Part shown: positions 44,336-53,473 of the stretch, in pieces
Position numbering within the stretch: the first letter of the stretch is position 1
Layout: each line of letters opens with the position of its first letter
Assembly: GCF_000686805.1 (NCBI RefSeq)
Contig: NZ_KK366018.1
Location: forward strand, 409,759 to 473,758
Direction of reading: 5' to 3'
DNA: 64,000 nt
DNA from: Bacillus sp. UNC41MFS5
GTDB lineage: Bacteria > Bacillota > Bacilli > Bacillales_B > DSM-18226
Made by a program: the position numbers and the translations under genes
Notes under the pieces: model-generated
The model's database searches: none
The model's input: only the letters and a program-made list of their open reading frames with translations
Told to the model about the DNA's origin: nothing

Positions 44336-44360
44336 AAAATCCCTTTCAAAGGGATTTTTT
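44336..44360 (-). terminator. Terminator after purU
   Basis: AAAAATCCCTTT pairs with AAAGGGATTTTT with a minimal loop. It ends 12 bases before the most upstream possible start of the SufR-like gene. Confidence 0.85.
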
Positions 44361-45264
44361 AGAAAACAATCGTTTTATTTTGATGGACAATAATGCGGTC
44401 CTCGATATGCCATTTCACAGCTCGTGCTAAAACGCTTCTCTCAATTCTACGACCGATCTTTTTAAGGCTATCGACATTATCATGGTGATCGACCCGGCTG
44501 ATATCTTGTTCGATAATAGGTCCTTCATCGAGGTCATTTGTTACATAATGAGAAGTGGCACCAATCAATTTCACACCGCGGCCAAATGCTCGTTCATACG
44601 GTCTTGCCCCAACGAAAGCTGGTAAAAAGGAATGGTGAATATTGATAATTTTGTTAGGATTTTCCACGACAAATGTTGGAGATAAGATTTGCATGTAGCG
44701 GGCCAACACCACGAAATCAATCTCATACTCTTCTAGAAGTTTCAGCTGGGTGGCTTCGGCTTGTCCACGAATATCTTTATTGGCCGGTACGAAATAAAAC
44801 GGGATGTTCAGCCCTTCGACAACCTCTCTTGCCGTTTCATGATTACTAATCACAAGGGCAATATCAGCCATTAAATCACCGCTTTGCCATTCCCATAAAA
44901 GTTCAAGCAAACAATGAAGTTCTTTTGAAACAAAGATTGCCGCTTTTTTCACATGATAAACGTGCGTAAGGTTCCATTCCATGGAAAACTCTTTGCCAAT
45001 TTCAGCAAACTGGCTCTCCATCTCTTTTGCTTTTTCCTTTAAATTCGGACATTCAAATTCGATTCGGATGAAAAAAGTGCCGCCCTCAGGGTTGGTAGAG
45101 TATTGGCTGGATTCAATAATATTTGCATTATAGGAAAACAAAAATTTTGAAATCGCCGCAACAATTCCAGGCTGGTCAGGGCAACTTACTAATAGACAAC
45201 CCCGATTCTTATTCTTTTCTTGAAATAGTTCAATTTGATCTTTTATAAAGGCGTTCATGTCCAC
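44359..45264 (-). CDS. purU: Formyltetrahydrofolate deformylase
   Basis: Hydrolyses 10-formyl-THF to formate and THF, balancing one-carbon pools. The 301-residue protein has an N-terminal ACT domain (CPDQPGIVAAISKFLF near 29-44) and a C-terminal formyltransferase-fold hydrolase domain with the NIHHSFLPAFVGARPYERA region near 204-222 and GATSHYVTNDLDEGPII near 232-248. GTG 45264 and ATG 45258 are both possible starts. One-carbon/folate context is shared with folE downstream, but a terminator separates them. Confidence 0.93.
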   Translation of the reverse strand: MDMNAFIKDQIELFQEKNKNRGCLLVSCPDQPGIVAAISKFLFSYNANIIESSQYSTNPEGGTFFIRIEFECPNLKEKAKEMESQFAEIGKEFSMEWNLTHVYHVKKAAIFVSKELHCLLELLWEWQSGDLMADIALVISNHETAREVVEGLNIPFYFVPANKDIRGQAEATQLKLLEEYEIDFVVLARYMQILSPTFVVENPNKIINIHHSFLPAFVGARPYERAFGRGVKLIGATSHYVTNDLDEGPIIEQDISRVDHHDNVDSLKKIGRRIERSVLARAVKWHIEDRIIVHQNKTIVF

Positions 45265-45425
45265 AAAACCTCTCTAAATGTTGTTTTACACATTATACAT
45301 TAGATGGTCTCATTAGTTAATCATTATTTTGAAAATTCCTAACTGCGGAAACATTTAGGATACGCTATCAACAAAATTGGTTACGGGCACATGATCAAAA
45401 TAAAAAATAATGCTGTCCCTTATTT

Positions 45426-45661
45426 CTATTGGTTACTTTTCTTTCATTTTTTTCCTAGTTTCGGTCGCCAATACCCCCTATTGGCTACCTTTCTTTCATT
45501 TTTTTCCTGGATTCGGTCGTCAATACCCCCTATTGGCTACCTTTCTTTCATTTTTTTCCTGGATTCGGTCGTCAATACCCCCTATTGACTACCTTTCTTT
45601 CATTTTTCTCCTGGCTACAGTCGTCAATACCCTCTATTGGCTACGTTTCTTTCATTTTTTC
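45426..45661. repeat. Tandem repeat array B: about 4.5 units of 52 bp
   Basis: Units start at 45426, 45478, 45530, 45582 and 45634 (the last partial) with CTATTGGCTACCTTTC and contain a T-rich middle and GGATTCGGTCGTCAATACCC. The period is the same as in array A (52 bp). Both units begin CTAT-GG-TAC and contain ATTCGGT, yet the bodies differ. The array lies between purU and the PfkB gene. Reading frames across it cycle through all three phases, so it is non-coding. Confidence 0.95.
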
Positions 45662-45714
45662 ACATTATCATTCGTCCATAACCCTATATTAATTCTATCT
45701 ATCAAAATAAAAAA

Positions 45715-45743
45715 CCTGAGCCTATGTTTACATAAGACTCAGG
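45715..45743 (-). terminator. Terminator after the PfkB gene
   Basis: CCTGAG pairs with CTCAGG around a loop of about 17 bases, with an A-tract on its left side. Confidence 0.65.
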
Positions 45744-45790
45744 CAGCTATTTTAAGATCGAACACCTTATAGAAAAAGGAAAATATGACA

Positions 45791-46720
45791 TCAATCAATA
45801 TTTTTTTGCGATAACATATTAACTGACAATGAGCCCCTTTCGGTTGTCGCGGCAGCTCCAACTTTATTTGCCAATTGAAGGTACTCTTTTAATTGTGATA
45901 GACCTGTTGGCTGGCCTTTTTCATGAAAGCAATACAAGAGGGCTGACATAAATGCATCACCTGCACCAGTTGTATCGATGGCATCCACTTTAGGGGCAGG
46001 AGCAAAAATTTTGTTTCCTTTAAAAATTGCACAAGCTCCCTTACTTCCCATCGTAATAAACAGGTAGGGAATCTTCCATTTAGATAGTAGATCGATTCCT
46101 TCATCCGTTGAATCTGTTTCTGTTAAGAAATGCAACTCATCTTCAGCAAGTTTCACGATATGGGCATATTTAAGGAAGGAGGAAACGGTTTGGCGACAAT
46201 GCCCCTCACTTTCCCAACGCTTTAAACGAAGGTTGGCATCAAAGCCGATGATATTGCCAGCACCCTTGGCATATGATAGGGCCTTTTCTGTTGTCTTCCT
46301 AGCTTTTTCATGAAAAAGAGTTCCTGAACCATAATAAAAAATCTTTGCCCTTTCAAAAACTTCCCTTCGCAATTCATCTTCAGATAATACTTCATCTGGA
46401 GTAGGATTCACGTAAGAATGAAAATAACGCTCACCGTTTTCATTTATATGTACATATACACCACAAATTTTCTTAATCGAAGTGTGAACAGAAAATGTGG
46501 TATCAATTTGCTCTTTCTGGAATTCTTGTTCAACAAATTGACTCACTTCATCGTTCCCTAGTTTACATAAGTAATAAGCAGGAATCCCGAGTCTCTTAGT
46601 CCCCACTGCCACATTTACGGTGGCTCCGCCCAGCAGCTGCTGGTATTTGGTATTCGTTTGATCCATTGAAATAAAGTCTACAAATGCTTCACCCAGTGAA
46701 ATAACTCCTTTTTGCACCAA
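45791..46720 (-). CDS. PfkB-family sugar kinase, fructokinase-like
   Basis: A 309-residue ribokinase-fold kinase. The N-terminal LGEAFVDFI and LGGATVNVAVGTKRLG motifs (residues 8-16 and 30-45) and the C-terminal anion-hole and catalytic aspartate signature DTTGAGDAFMSALLY near 247-261 are present. Fructose is the likeliest sugar by overall similarity; 2-keto-3-deoxygluconate is possible and would fit the hexonate operon at 51-55 kb, which lacks its own kinase. TTG start with GGAGGAGG 6 bases upstream. Lies just after the MATE gene, separated by a terminator. Confidence 0.85.
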   Translation of the reverse strand: MVQKGVISLGEAFVDFISMDQTNTKYQQLLGGATVNVAVGTKRLGIPAYYLCKLGNDEVSQFVEQEFQKEQIDTTFSVHTSIKKICGVYVHINENGERYFHSYVNPTPDEVLSEDELRREVFERAKIFYYGSGTLFHEKARKTTEKALSYAKGAGNIIGFDANLRLKRWESEGHCRQTVSSFLKYAHIVKLAEDELHFLTETDSTDEGIDLLSKWKIPYLFITMGSKGACAIFKGNKIFAPAPKVDAIDTTGAGDAFMSALLYCFHEKGQPTGLSQLKEYLQLANKVGAAATTERGSLSVNMLSQKNID

Positions 46721-46765
46721 GATGGTCCTCCTCCAATGATGTATCTATGATGATTATATGAAAAA

Positions 46766-46795
46766 ACCTCCTCAATTGAAAATGTTTGAGGAGGT
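46766..46795 (-). terminator. Terminator after the MATE gene
   Basis: ACCTCCTCA pairs with TGAGGAGGT around a 12-base loop. Confidence 0.85.
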
Positions 46796-46807
46796 CTGTT
46801 TACAATA

Positions 46808-48202
46808 TTAAACCAGTTTATGCGCATACCACTTTTTCCCTTTAAACCGCCAGCAAAAGATGAGTCCGCGAGTACCCCATTCCACAATCATTGCAACCCA
46901 AACACCGACAATTCCAAAACCTAAGGTAATTCCTAAAACATAACCTAAGATGACCCGTAGCAACCACATCGACAGCAGCGAAGCGATTGAAGTAAAGTTC
47001 GAATCCCCCGCAGCCCGTAAAGCTGATGGCATGATAAAGCTTGGTGACCACAAAAGTGGCTGAGCAATTGCAGCTATTAACACAAGTGTAAATATCGTAG
47101 GGACAATCTCTTCTGGTGGATTGAACATTTTTATCAACAACGGAAACAATGGCAATAGCAAGAAATCCGCGATGATAAAAATAATTGAGGAAAGACCAAT
47201 TAACGAGAAGATAAATTTCCTCGCGTCTGCAATATTCCTTCGCCCAATACATTGCCCAACGATAGTGACGATGGCGATTCCAATAGAGTTAGGTCCGATT
47301 TGATATACCATCATTAACACATTGGCAATTGCAAAAACGGTAAGTGAAAGAGTACCTAACTGGACAATAAATGTTTGCGTAAGCAGCTTTCCACCATTGA
47401 AAAAGATTTGTTCTGCAGCGAAAGGCAGCCCGATAAACATGACCTTTTTTAAAATAGAAAGATCGATTCTAACCGCATTTTTTAACTTGAAGCGAATGGT
47501 CTCATTGTATTTTAAGACATAAACCAAGGCAGCGGCCATTCCTAAAAATCTAGCCAAAAGCGTGGAAATCACTAGACCTTCCACACCCATGTGAAAGAAT
47601 GTAATCAATAATAGATTTAGAATCGTATTGGTTAAATTCATTACTAACGATAAATTCAAGCAGGGTTTCGTCTCCCCCACACCTCTTAACGCGCCAGTCA
47701 CAGCTTGAAAGATCGCGATGAATGGATAAGAAAGACAGCTGCCGATGAGATAAATTCGAGCGTTTTGAAATACATCCGCTTCTGCTTTACCAAATAATAG
47801 GTTTAAGGTTGGCGTATGAAAAATGATGACTAAAGTACTGATTAGAACTGAAAATAGGGTTACGGCAGTGATTGCTTGTGTCGCCGTTTTGGACACCATC
47901 TCCCTATTCCCGCTCCCTTTATATTGGGCTACAATCACGGTCCCGCCTGTTGCAACAGCAATAAATACATTGACTAGGAAAATATTCAATGAATCTACCA
48001 TACTCACGGCACTAACTGCAGCCACTCCAGCCGAACTAATCATCGCAGTGTTTAATAAACTCATGATAATTAAAAAGGCCTGGTCTACGAAAATGGGAAG
48101 AATAATGGCAAATATTTTCTTGTAACCTATGGATTCTCCAGAAAAATACTTATCTAACAAAGAAGCCGATCTGTGCCTAATATTCAGTTCTAATTTATTC
48201 AT
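46808..48202 (-). CDS. MATE-family efflux transporter
   Basis: A 464-residue integral membrane exporter with 12 membrane helices in two homologous halves, extruding drugs or metabolites by Na+ or H+ antiport. Characteristic pieces are the PIFVDQAFLIIMSLLNTAMI N-terminal helix 1, VAATGGTVIVAQYKG near 85-99 and the second-half counterpart NSIGIAIVTIVGQCIGRRN near 305-323. ATG 48202 has AAGAAGTG 9 bases upstream; 15 more codons are open but poorly served. Substrate unknown. Confidence 0.87.
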   Translation of the reverse strand: MNKLELNIRHRSASLLDKYFSGESIGYKKIFAIILPIFVDQAFLIIMSLLNTAMISSAGVAAVSAVSMVDSLNIFLVNVFIAVATGGTVIVAQYKGSGNREMVSKTATQAITAVTLFSVLISTLVIIFHTPTLNLLFGKAEADVFQNARIYLIGSCLSYPFIAIFQAVTGALRGVGETKPCLNLSLVMNLTNTILNLLLITFFHMGVEGLVISTLLARFLGMAAALVYVLKYNETIRFKLKNAVRIDLSILKKVMFIGLPFAAEQIFFNGGKLLTQTFIVQLGTLSLTVFAIANVLMMVYQIGPNSIGIAIVTIVGQCIGRRNIADARKFIFSLIGLSSIIFIIADFLLLPLFPLLIKMFNPPEEIVPTIFTLVLIAAIAQPLLWSPSFIMPSALRAAGDSNFTSIASLLSMWLLRVILGYVLGITLGFGIVGVWVAMIVEWGTRGLIFCWRFKGKKWYAHKLV

Positions 48203-48319
48203 TATACAACACTTCTTTAATGGAATTTTTGGATAGATACCGACCATATTTTAATACGGCTTATTATACCACGATTTGGAAGTGAGTAAAGGTTTTTATC
48301 TTCTGTCAGAAATGTCCAT

Positions 48320-49882
48320 TTATCGTTGCGTTCGCAGTTCTACACGACGAATTTTCCCCGAGTCCGTTTTAGGCAGTGCCTCGATATATTCGATCACCCT
48401 TGGATACTTATAAGGAGCCGTTAATTTCTTAACAAATCCCTGTAACTCCTTGGTTAACTCCGCTGTTCCGAAGATCCCATCCTTCAACACAACAAATGCT
48501 TTAACAACGTTTCCTCTGATTGGGTCCGGTAAAGCGACTACCGCACATTCCTTAACCGATTTATGTTTCATTAATGCATCTTCTACTTCAAAAGGTCCAA
48601 TCGTATATCCAGAACTGATAATGACATCATCTTTACGGCCTTGGAACCAATAATAATTTTCCTCGTCTTTCATTGCACGGTCACCTGTTAGAAAGTATTG
48701 ACCTTGATAAGAAGCAGCGGTAGTCTCCGGATTTTTATAATACTGTTTAAACAAGGCAGGGAAATCGCTTCGAATCGCAATCGTTCCGACTTGGTTGATT
48801 GGTGCCGGATGGCCGTTTTCATCAATGACATCAATAAATTCATCTAACAACGGCTGCCCCATGGAACCTAATTTCTTCTCATTAACATTTAAATTCGCTA
48901 TCAATAATGTACTTTCTGTCTGTCCGTAGCCATCGCGTATCAGGATCTTAAATTGTTCTTTAAATACATCGATGACTTCACGATTAAGTGCTTCACCTGC
49001 AGATACAGCCGTATGCAAATGGGATAAATCGAAGTTGGAAAGATCATCTAATTTAGCCATCATCCGGTACTCAGTAGGTGTACAGCATAAAACATTTACC
49101 TGTTGATCTTGAAGAAGACGTAAATATTTGTGCGGATTGAACCTTCCATGATAGATAAATCCTGTGGCTCCTGAACCAAGAATCGATAAGAATGGACTCC
49201 AAACCCATTTTTGCCACCCCGGGGAAGCAGTAGCCCAAACCAGATCGTCCTCACTAATATTCAGCCATTTGGAAGCCGCAATTCTTAAATGAGCATAGCC
49301 CCAGCCATGGCTGTGAACGACCCCTTTAGGCTGACCGGTTGTCCCGGATGTATAAGCTAAAAAGGCAAAATCCTCACTCAGCGTATCGACATCGTTGAAA
49401 ATTTCTGATTCCTCAGCCGCTAACGCTTCTAAGGAAAGCCAATTGGGTACTTCCTGACCAAAGGCAATCTTAAATTGTAAAAAAGGTGTTTCCTCACTTA
49501 TATTTTCAAATTCTTCAATTAACTCAGAATAAGAAATGACGGCTTTCGCTTCTGAATGATTTAAGCGATACAGTAAATCTTTTGCTCGTAAAAGTTCTGA
49601 AGAAGGGCTAATGACTAATCCTGCTTTTAAACAAGCTAAATAAATGACATATGATTCAATGAGACGTGTGCTCATGACGACAACCCTGTCACCTTTCACT
49701 AGTCCTAGTTTCGTTAACCCATTAGCAAGTTTGTTTGCTTTTGTGATTAACTGAGCATAAGTGATCGTTTTCGTTTCTCCGAGTTCATTTTGCCAGCGTA
49801 AAGCGATTTTTTCGGAGTTATGTTTAGAAATTTCACTTGCTAAATTAAAATGCTCTGGTGCAATTAATGATTTCAAATCCAC
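48320..49882 (-). CDS. AMP-forming acyl-CoA synthetase (medium-chain/acetate type)
   Basis: A 520-residue ANL-superfamily ligase activating a carboxylate with ATP and CoA. The ATP-binding loop AYTSGTTGQPKGVVHSHGWGY is near residues 172-192 (the AMP-binding signature), YGQTE near 316, the hinge aspartate region in FLTGDRAMKDEENYYWFQGR near 395 and the catalytic lysine in PKTDSGKIRR near 505. GTG 49882 has GGAGA 10 bases upstream. It is a single gene; the acid substrate cannot be told. Confidence 0.88.
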   Translation of the reverse strand: MDLKSLIAPEHFNLASEISKHNSEKIALRWQNELGETKTITYAQLITKANKLANGLTKLGLVKGDRVVVMSTRLIESYVIYLACLKAGLVISPSSELLRAKDLLYRLNHSEAKAVISYSELIEEFENISEETPFLQFKIAFGQEVPNWLSLEALAAEESEIFNDVDTLSEDFAFLAYTSGTTGQPKGVVHSHGWGYAHLRIAASKWLNISEDDLVWATASPGWQKWVWSPFLSILGSGATGFIYHGRFNPHKYLRLLQDQQVNVLCCTPTEYRMMAKLDDLSNFDLSHLHTAVSAGEALNREVIDVFKEQFKILIRDGYGQTESTLLIANLNVNEKKLGSMGQPLLDEFIDVIDENGHPAPINQVGTIAIRSDFPALFKQYYKNPETTAASYQGQYFLTGDRAMKDEENYYWFQGRKDDVIISSGYTIGPFEVEDALMKHKSVKECAVVALPDPIRGNVVKAFVVLKDGIFGTAELTKELQGFVKKLTAPYKYPRVIEYIEALPKTDSGKIRRVELRTQR

Positions 49883-50103
49883 AATTGTCAATCTCCATTC
49901 TTGGTAGTTTTAATTTGAGTTCCCCGTATAACTAAGTTGTATTATTAGTACCTGGTTGTAATATAAGATACTAAAAAAATATTCACTCTTACAATAATAG
50001 CACTTTAAAATTCAATGTAAATTATTTAGACTCTGATTTCTCAGCTAATACTAAACCCTTTTAACTGGTCTTAGTCCTATCCTACCACCCCTACAAAATA
50101 CAT

Positions 50104-50131
50104 AAGCCAACTATTAAAAATAGTTGGCTTT
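50104..50131 (-). terminator. Terminator of the hexonate operon
   Basis: AGCCAACTATT pairs with AATAGTTGGCT with a 3-base loop, A/T-rich flanks, 32 bases past the MFS gene. Confidence 0.9.
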
Positions 50132-50162
50132 GCAGTATAGCTTAATCTAAAACCTCACCTTA

Positions 50163-51533
50163 TTAAATCCCTTCTTTAGCAGGAACTGTTAACTCAATCC
50201 GTTTAATATCACCAACAATAAACAGGTAGCTAAGCATGGCAACAATAGCATTAACCCCTACAAACACCAACGCTCCATTAAAAGAACCTGTTCCACTAAT
50301 AATAAAACCAATAATAATCGGTGTCGTAATTCCAGCAATATTACCAAATGTATTGAAGAGACCACCGCTTAGTCCGCCAATTTCTTTTGGAGAACTATCA
50401 GCCATTACAGCCCACCCTAATTGTCCAAAGCCTTTACCAAAGAATGCAAGCGCCATGATACCCACTACGAGCCATTCAGCATCGGTATAATTACAAGCAA
50501 TCATACTGCTGGAAAGAATCATACCTATAATAATCGGGGTTTTTCGTGCAAAAGTAAGTGATTTTCCTTTTTTCAAAAGATAATCAGAATACAAACCGCC
50601 TAATACTCCACCTAAAAACCCGCTAAGTCCTGGCAAAGAAGCTATAAAACCAGCTTGGAGAATGGACATGCCTCGTTCTTGAATAAGATAAACAGGGAAC
50701 CATGTCATAAAGAAATAGGTAAGTGTTGAAATACAATACTGGCCAATATAAACGCCAATTAACATACGACTTTTAAGTAACTGTTTAATATGTGACCAGT
50801 TTGGCCCACTTTTTTTATTAGTACCCTTAGCCATCATATCCAATTGGCCGCCCCCCTGCTCAATATAGTCCAGTTCAGCGCGGTTAACACGTGGATGATC
50901 TTTGGGACTATAAATAACTTTTAGCCAAGTAAACGAAATCACGATGCCAATTGCACCCATTATAATAAAAACCTGTTCCCATCCAAAGGATTGTGTAATC
51001 CAAGACATAAATGGTGTAAAAACAATGATAGCAAAAAACGCTGATGCACTAAAAATTGATGATGCTGTTGCACGCTCATCATTCGGGAACCACGACGCTG
51101 AAACTAGGCTATTGCCGGGAAACGAAGGTGCTTCCGCAAGACCTACGATAAATCTAAGTACAAATAACATTACAATGGCTGTACCTGCATTAAAAAAACC
51201 AACAAACCCTTGTAATAAAGTGAAGAAAGACCAAACAAAAAGACTCCAGAAAAGAACTTTCTTTGTTCCGAATTTATCCAAAAGCCAGCCGCCTGGAATT
51301 TGTCCCAGGGCATATGACCAGCTAAAAGCAGAAAAGACAAATCCCATCGTGACAGCATTTATTCCCAAATCAGTTTGTAAAGGTGTCGCTGCAACAGAAA
51401 TTGTTGCTCGATCCGCATAGTTAATTGTAGTAACAAAAAACAACATAATAACAGTGATCCAGCGAATGTTAGTCTTTTTAGTTTGTACTGGATAAGTTTC
51501 TCCTCTTGGCATTACACTTCTTTCTGCTCTCAA
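50163..51533 (-). CDS. MFS sugar-acid transporter (GudP/anion:cation symporter family)
   Basis: A 456-residue MFS permease of the D-glucarate/galactonate/hexuronate subfamily. The N-terminal VTTINYADRATISVAATPLQ stretch (residues 34-53) is diagnostic of GudP/ExuT-like proteins, with the GGWLLDKFGTKKVLFW cytoplasmic loop of helix 2-3 near 80-95 and twelve membrane helices. TTG 51533 has AAAGGGGAG 6 bases upstream. As last gene of the hexonate operon it should import the sugar acid, such as gulonate, mannonate, fructuronate or idonate. Confidence 0.9.
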   Translation of the reverse strand: MRAERSVMPRGETYPVQTKKTNIRWITVIMLFFVTTINYADRATISVAATPLQTDLGINAVTMGFVFSAFSWSYALGQIPGGWLLDKFGTKKVLFWSLFVWSFFTLLQGFVGFFNAGTAIVMLFVLRFIVGLAEAPSFPGNSLVSASWFPNDERATASSIFSASAFFAIIVFTPFMSWITQSFGWEQVFIIMGAIGIVISFTWLKVIYSPKDHPRVNRAELDYIEQGGGQLDMMAKGTNKKSGPNWSHIKQLLKSRMLIGVYIGQYCISTLTYFFMTWFPVYLIQERGMSILQAGFIASLPGLSGFLGGVLGGLYSDYLLKKGKSLTFARKTPIIIGMILSSSMIACNYTDAEWLVVGIMALAFFGKGFGQLGWAVMADSSPKEIGGLSGGLFNTFGNIAGITTPIIIGFIISGTGSFNGALVFVGVNAIVAMLSYLFIVGDIKRIELTVPAKEGI

Positions 51534-51633
51534 AATATTCTCCCCTTTGTCAGATAATTCCCCTTCAATTCGGTAACCTACTCACTAGCACTTATTCTAC
51601 CACTTCAAATGTGCATTTCCCCGTCGTTAATGA

Positions 51634-52392
51634 TTAACGCCCTAGCCATCCACCATCAACCGCCAGCAAATGACCATGAACATAATTTGATGCATCAGAT
51701 GCTAGAAATACGGCAGGTCCTTTGAAGTCTTCTGGATTACCCCAGCGTCCTGTAGGAATTCTCTCTAATATCTGCCTGCTCCGAACAGGATCATCGATTA
51801 ACGCTGTGTTCATTTCGGTCGCGATGTAACCAGGAACAATTGCATTGACATTGATTCCTTGTGAAGACCACTCATTTGCAAGTGCCTTTGTGAGCTGACC
51901 CACTGCACCTTTTGCGGAAGCATAAGCTGGCACAAACAAACCACCTTGAAACGAAACAAGAGATGCAATATTAATAATTTTACCGCTATTTTTCTCAAGC
52001 ATATGTCTTCCTGCTTGTTGACAAAGGAGCCAAACAGCTTTTAAATTTACTGTTAGAACATCATCCCAGTCTTGTTCCGAAAAATCAACAGCTGGAGAGC
52101 GTCTTTGAATACCTGCGTTATTAACTAGAATATCAACTGAACCCATCGCCTCAATTGCCTTTGGGATAGCTTGTTTCACTTCATCTAGATTTTCTAGGTC
52201 ACACTGAACAATCTCACAACGGACACCAAATTCCTTAATTCTCTCTTGTGTGAATGTATCTGTGGAACGTTGTAATAGGACAATATCTGCTCCAGCCTCT
52301 GCGAGACCAAGTGCAATCCCCTGGCCAATACCACGTGTTCCACCAGTAACAACCGCTACTTTTCCCGTTAAATTAAATGTATGGTTCATCAT
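51634..52392 (-). CDS. KduD-like short-chain dehydrogenase
   Basis: A 252-residue SDR resembling 2-keto-3-deoxygluconate 5-dehydrogenase (KduD) and related sugar-acid oxidoreductases. It shows TGGTRGIGQGIALGLAEAGA near 14-33, NNAGIQRR near 89, catalytic Ser in NIASLVSFQGG near 140 and YASAKGA near 153-159. ATG 52392 has AGGAG 5 bases upstream. It starts 8 bases after the RspB-like gene, clearly the same operon, where it could act as D-mannonate/fructuronate oxidoreductase. Confidence 0.88.
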   Translation of the reverse strand: MMNHTFNLTGKVAVVTGGTRGIGQGIALGLAEAGADIVLLQRSTDTFTQERIKEFGVRCEIVQCDLENLDEVKQAIPKAIEAMGSVDILVNNAGIQRRSPAVDFSEQDWDDVLTVNLKAVWLLCQQAGRHMLEKNSGKIINIASLVSFQGGLFVPAYASAKGAVGQLTKALANEWSSQGINVNAIVPGYIATEMNTALIDDPVRSRQILERIPTGRWGNPEDFKGPAVFLASDASNYVHGHLLAVDGGWLGR

Positions 52393-52400
52393 TACCACTC

Positions 52401-53411
52401 CTATGGTTGAAATAATATTTTTAATGATTGGTCAGGATTTCCCATTAAATCAAAACCAGTTTGAATATCTTCTAGTTTAAGAACGTGCGAAACCAGTGGG
52501 TCAAGGTTGATTTTGTTTTGTGCTAATAATTCAATAGCTTTTGTAAAATCTTCCTGACTATAGCAACGCGTTGTCATTAAGGATATCTCCCGAAAATGCA
52601 TTGCAGCTAATTGAATGGCAGGAGGCTTTTTGTAAACACTCACAACAGCAATTTCACCCTGGAACTTAATACAGTCAATCATTTGATCTGCTGTAAATTG
52701 GTTGCCCGCTACTTCATAGACAATATCAGCCCTGACTCCGTTTGTGTATTCTTTTACAACTTCGGAAATGTTCATAGTCTTAGCATCAATTGCTTCAAAA
52801 CCCAAATCCTTTGCAACTTGAAGACGCATAGAACTTACATCAGAAATGAATATTTTTCCTGCACCAGCACGTTCGGCTATGATTCCAATTAACAAACCAA
52901 TCGGTCCTGCTCCTAGGATGGCTACCGTATCTCCAACTTTCAGCTTTGAGCGTCGAACTGTATGAATGGCAACAGCTAATGGCTCAATCATAGCAGCCTC
53001 TTTCTCTGTGACAGAATCCGGCAGTACACGAAGTCTGTGAACAGGAACGGTTGTATACTCAGCAAAACCACCGTCCTGATCAATACCTATATATCTCAAA
53101 TTCTCACAAACATGAATCTGCCCTGCCTGGCATGCTGCACATTTACCACAGTTTAGTAGTGGTTCAACAACCACCCTGTCACCCTTTTTAACCTGTTGAT
53201 CCTTGCCTATTTCCATAACTACACCGCTAAATTCATGACCAAGTATCAATGGAGCCTTTGCTCGTGGATGCAACCCATGAAAAATCATCATGTCTGTTCC
53301 GCATATTCCTGCATAGGATACTTTGATTAATGCTTCATCTGCTTTTAGAGATGGAAACTCTCTCTCGGTCATTTCTACCTGCATTGGTGATACGTACGTT
53401 CCTACCTTCAT
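52401..53411 (-). CDS. Zinc-dependent alcohol dehydrogenase, RspB/L-gulonate 5-dehydrogenase type
   Basis: A 336-residue medium-chain dehydrogenase. The catalytic zinc is held by C in GICGTDMMIFHG near 36 and by GHEFSG near 60. The structural-zinc cysteines form CGKCAACQAGQIHVC near 88-102, and the NAD motif is GAGPIG near 165. ATG 53411 has AAAGGAG 8 bases upstream, which rejects the 36-codon longer frame. The gene follows a ManD/RspA gene, the arrangement known for RspA-RspB hexonate clusters, so L-gulonate or a similar hexonate is the likely substrate. Confidence 0.88.
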   Translation of the reverse strand: MKVGTYVSPMQVEMTEREFPSLKADEALIKVSYAGICGTDMMIFHGLHPRAKAPLILGHEFSGVVMEIGKDQQVKKGDRVVVEPLLNCGKCAACQAGQIHVCENLRYIGIDQDGGFAEYTTVPVHRLRVLPDSVTEKEAAMIEPLAVAIHTVRRSKLKVGDTVAILGAGPIGLLIGIIAERAGAGKIFISDVSSMRLQVAKDLGFEAIDAKTMNISEVVKEYTNGVRADIVYEVAGNQFTADQMIDCIKFQGEIAVVSVYKKPPAIQLAAMHFREISLMTTRCYSQEDFTKAIELLAQNKINLDPLVSHVLKLEDIQTGFDLMGNPDQSLKILFQP

Positions 53412-53473
53412 CCCAACCACTCCTTTTTTATCCCTCATAACATCGCATTTAAAATAGTTTCTAGCATCTTGTT

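Noticed and set aside
45410..45772. 120-aa reading frame with internally repetitive Phe/Tyr-rich peptide
   Set aside because: It is produced by the 52-bp repeats; the unit is not a multiple of three, so the peptide repeat rotates through frames. No convincing ribosome site or codon bias.
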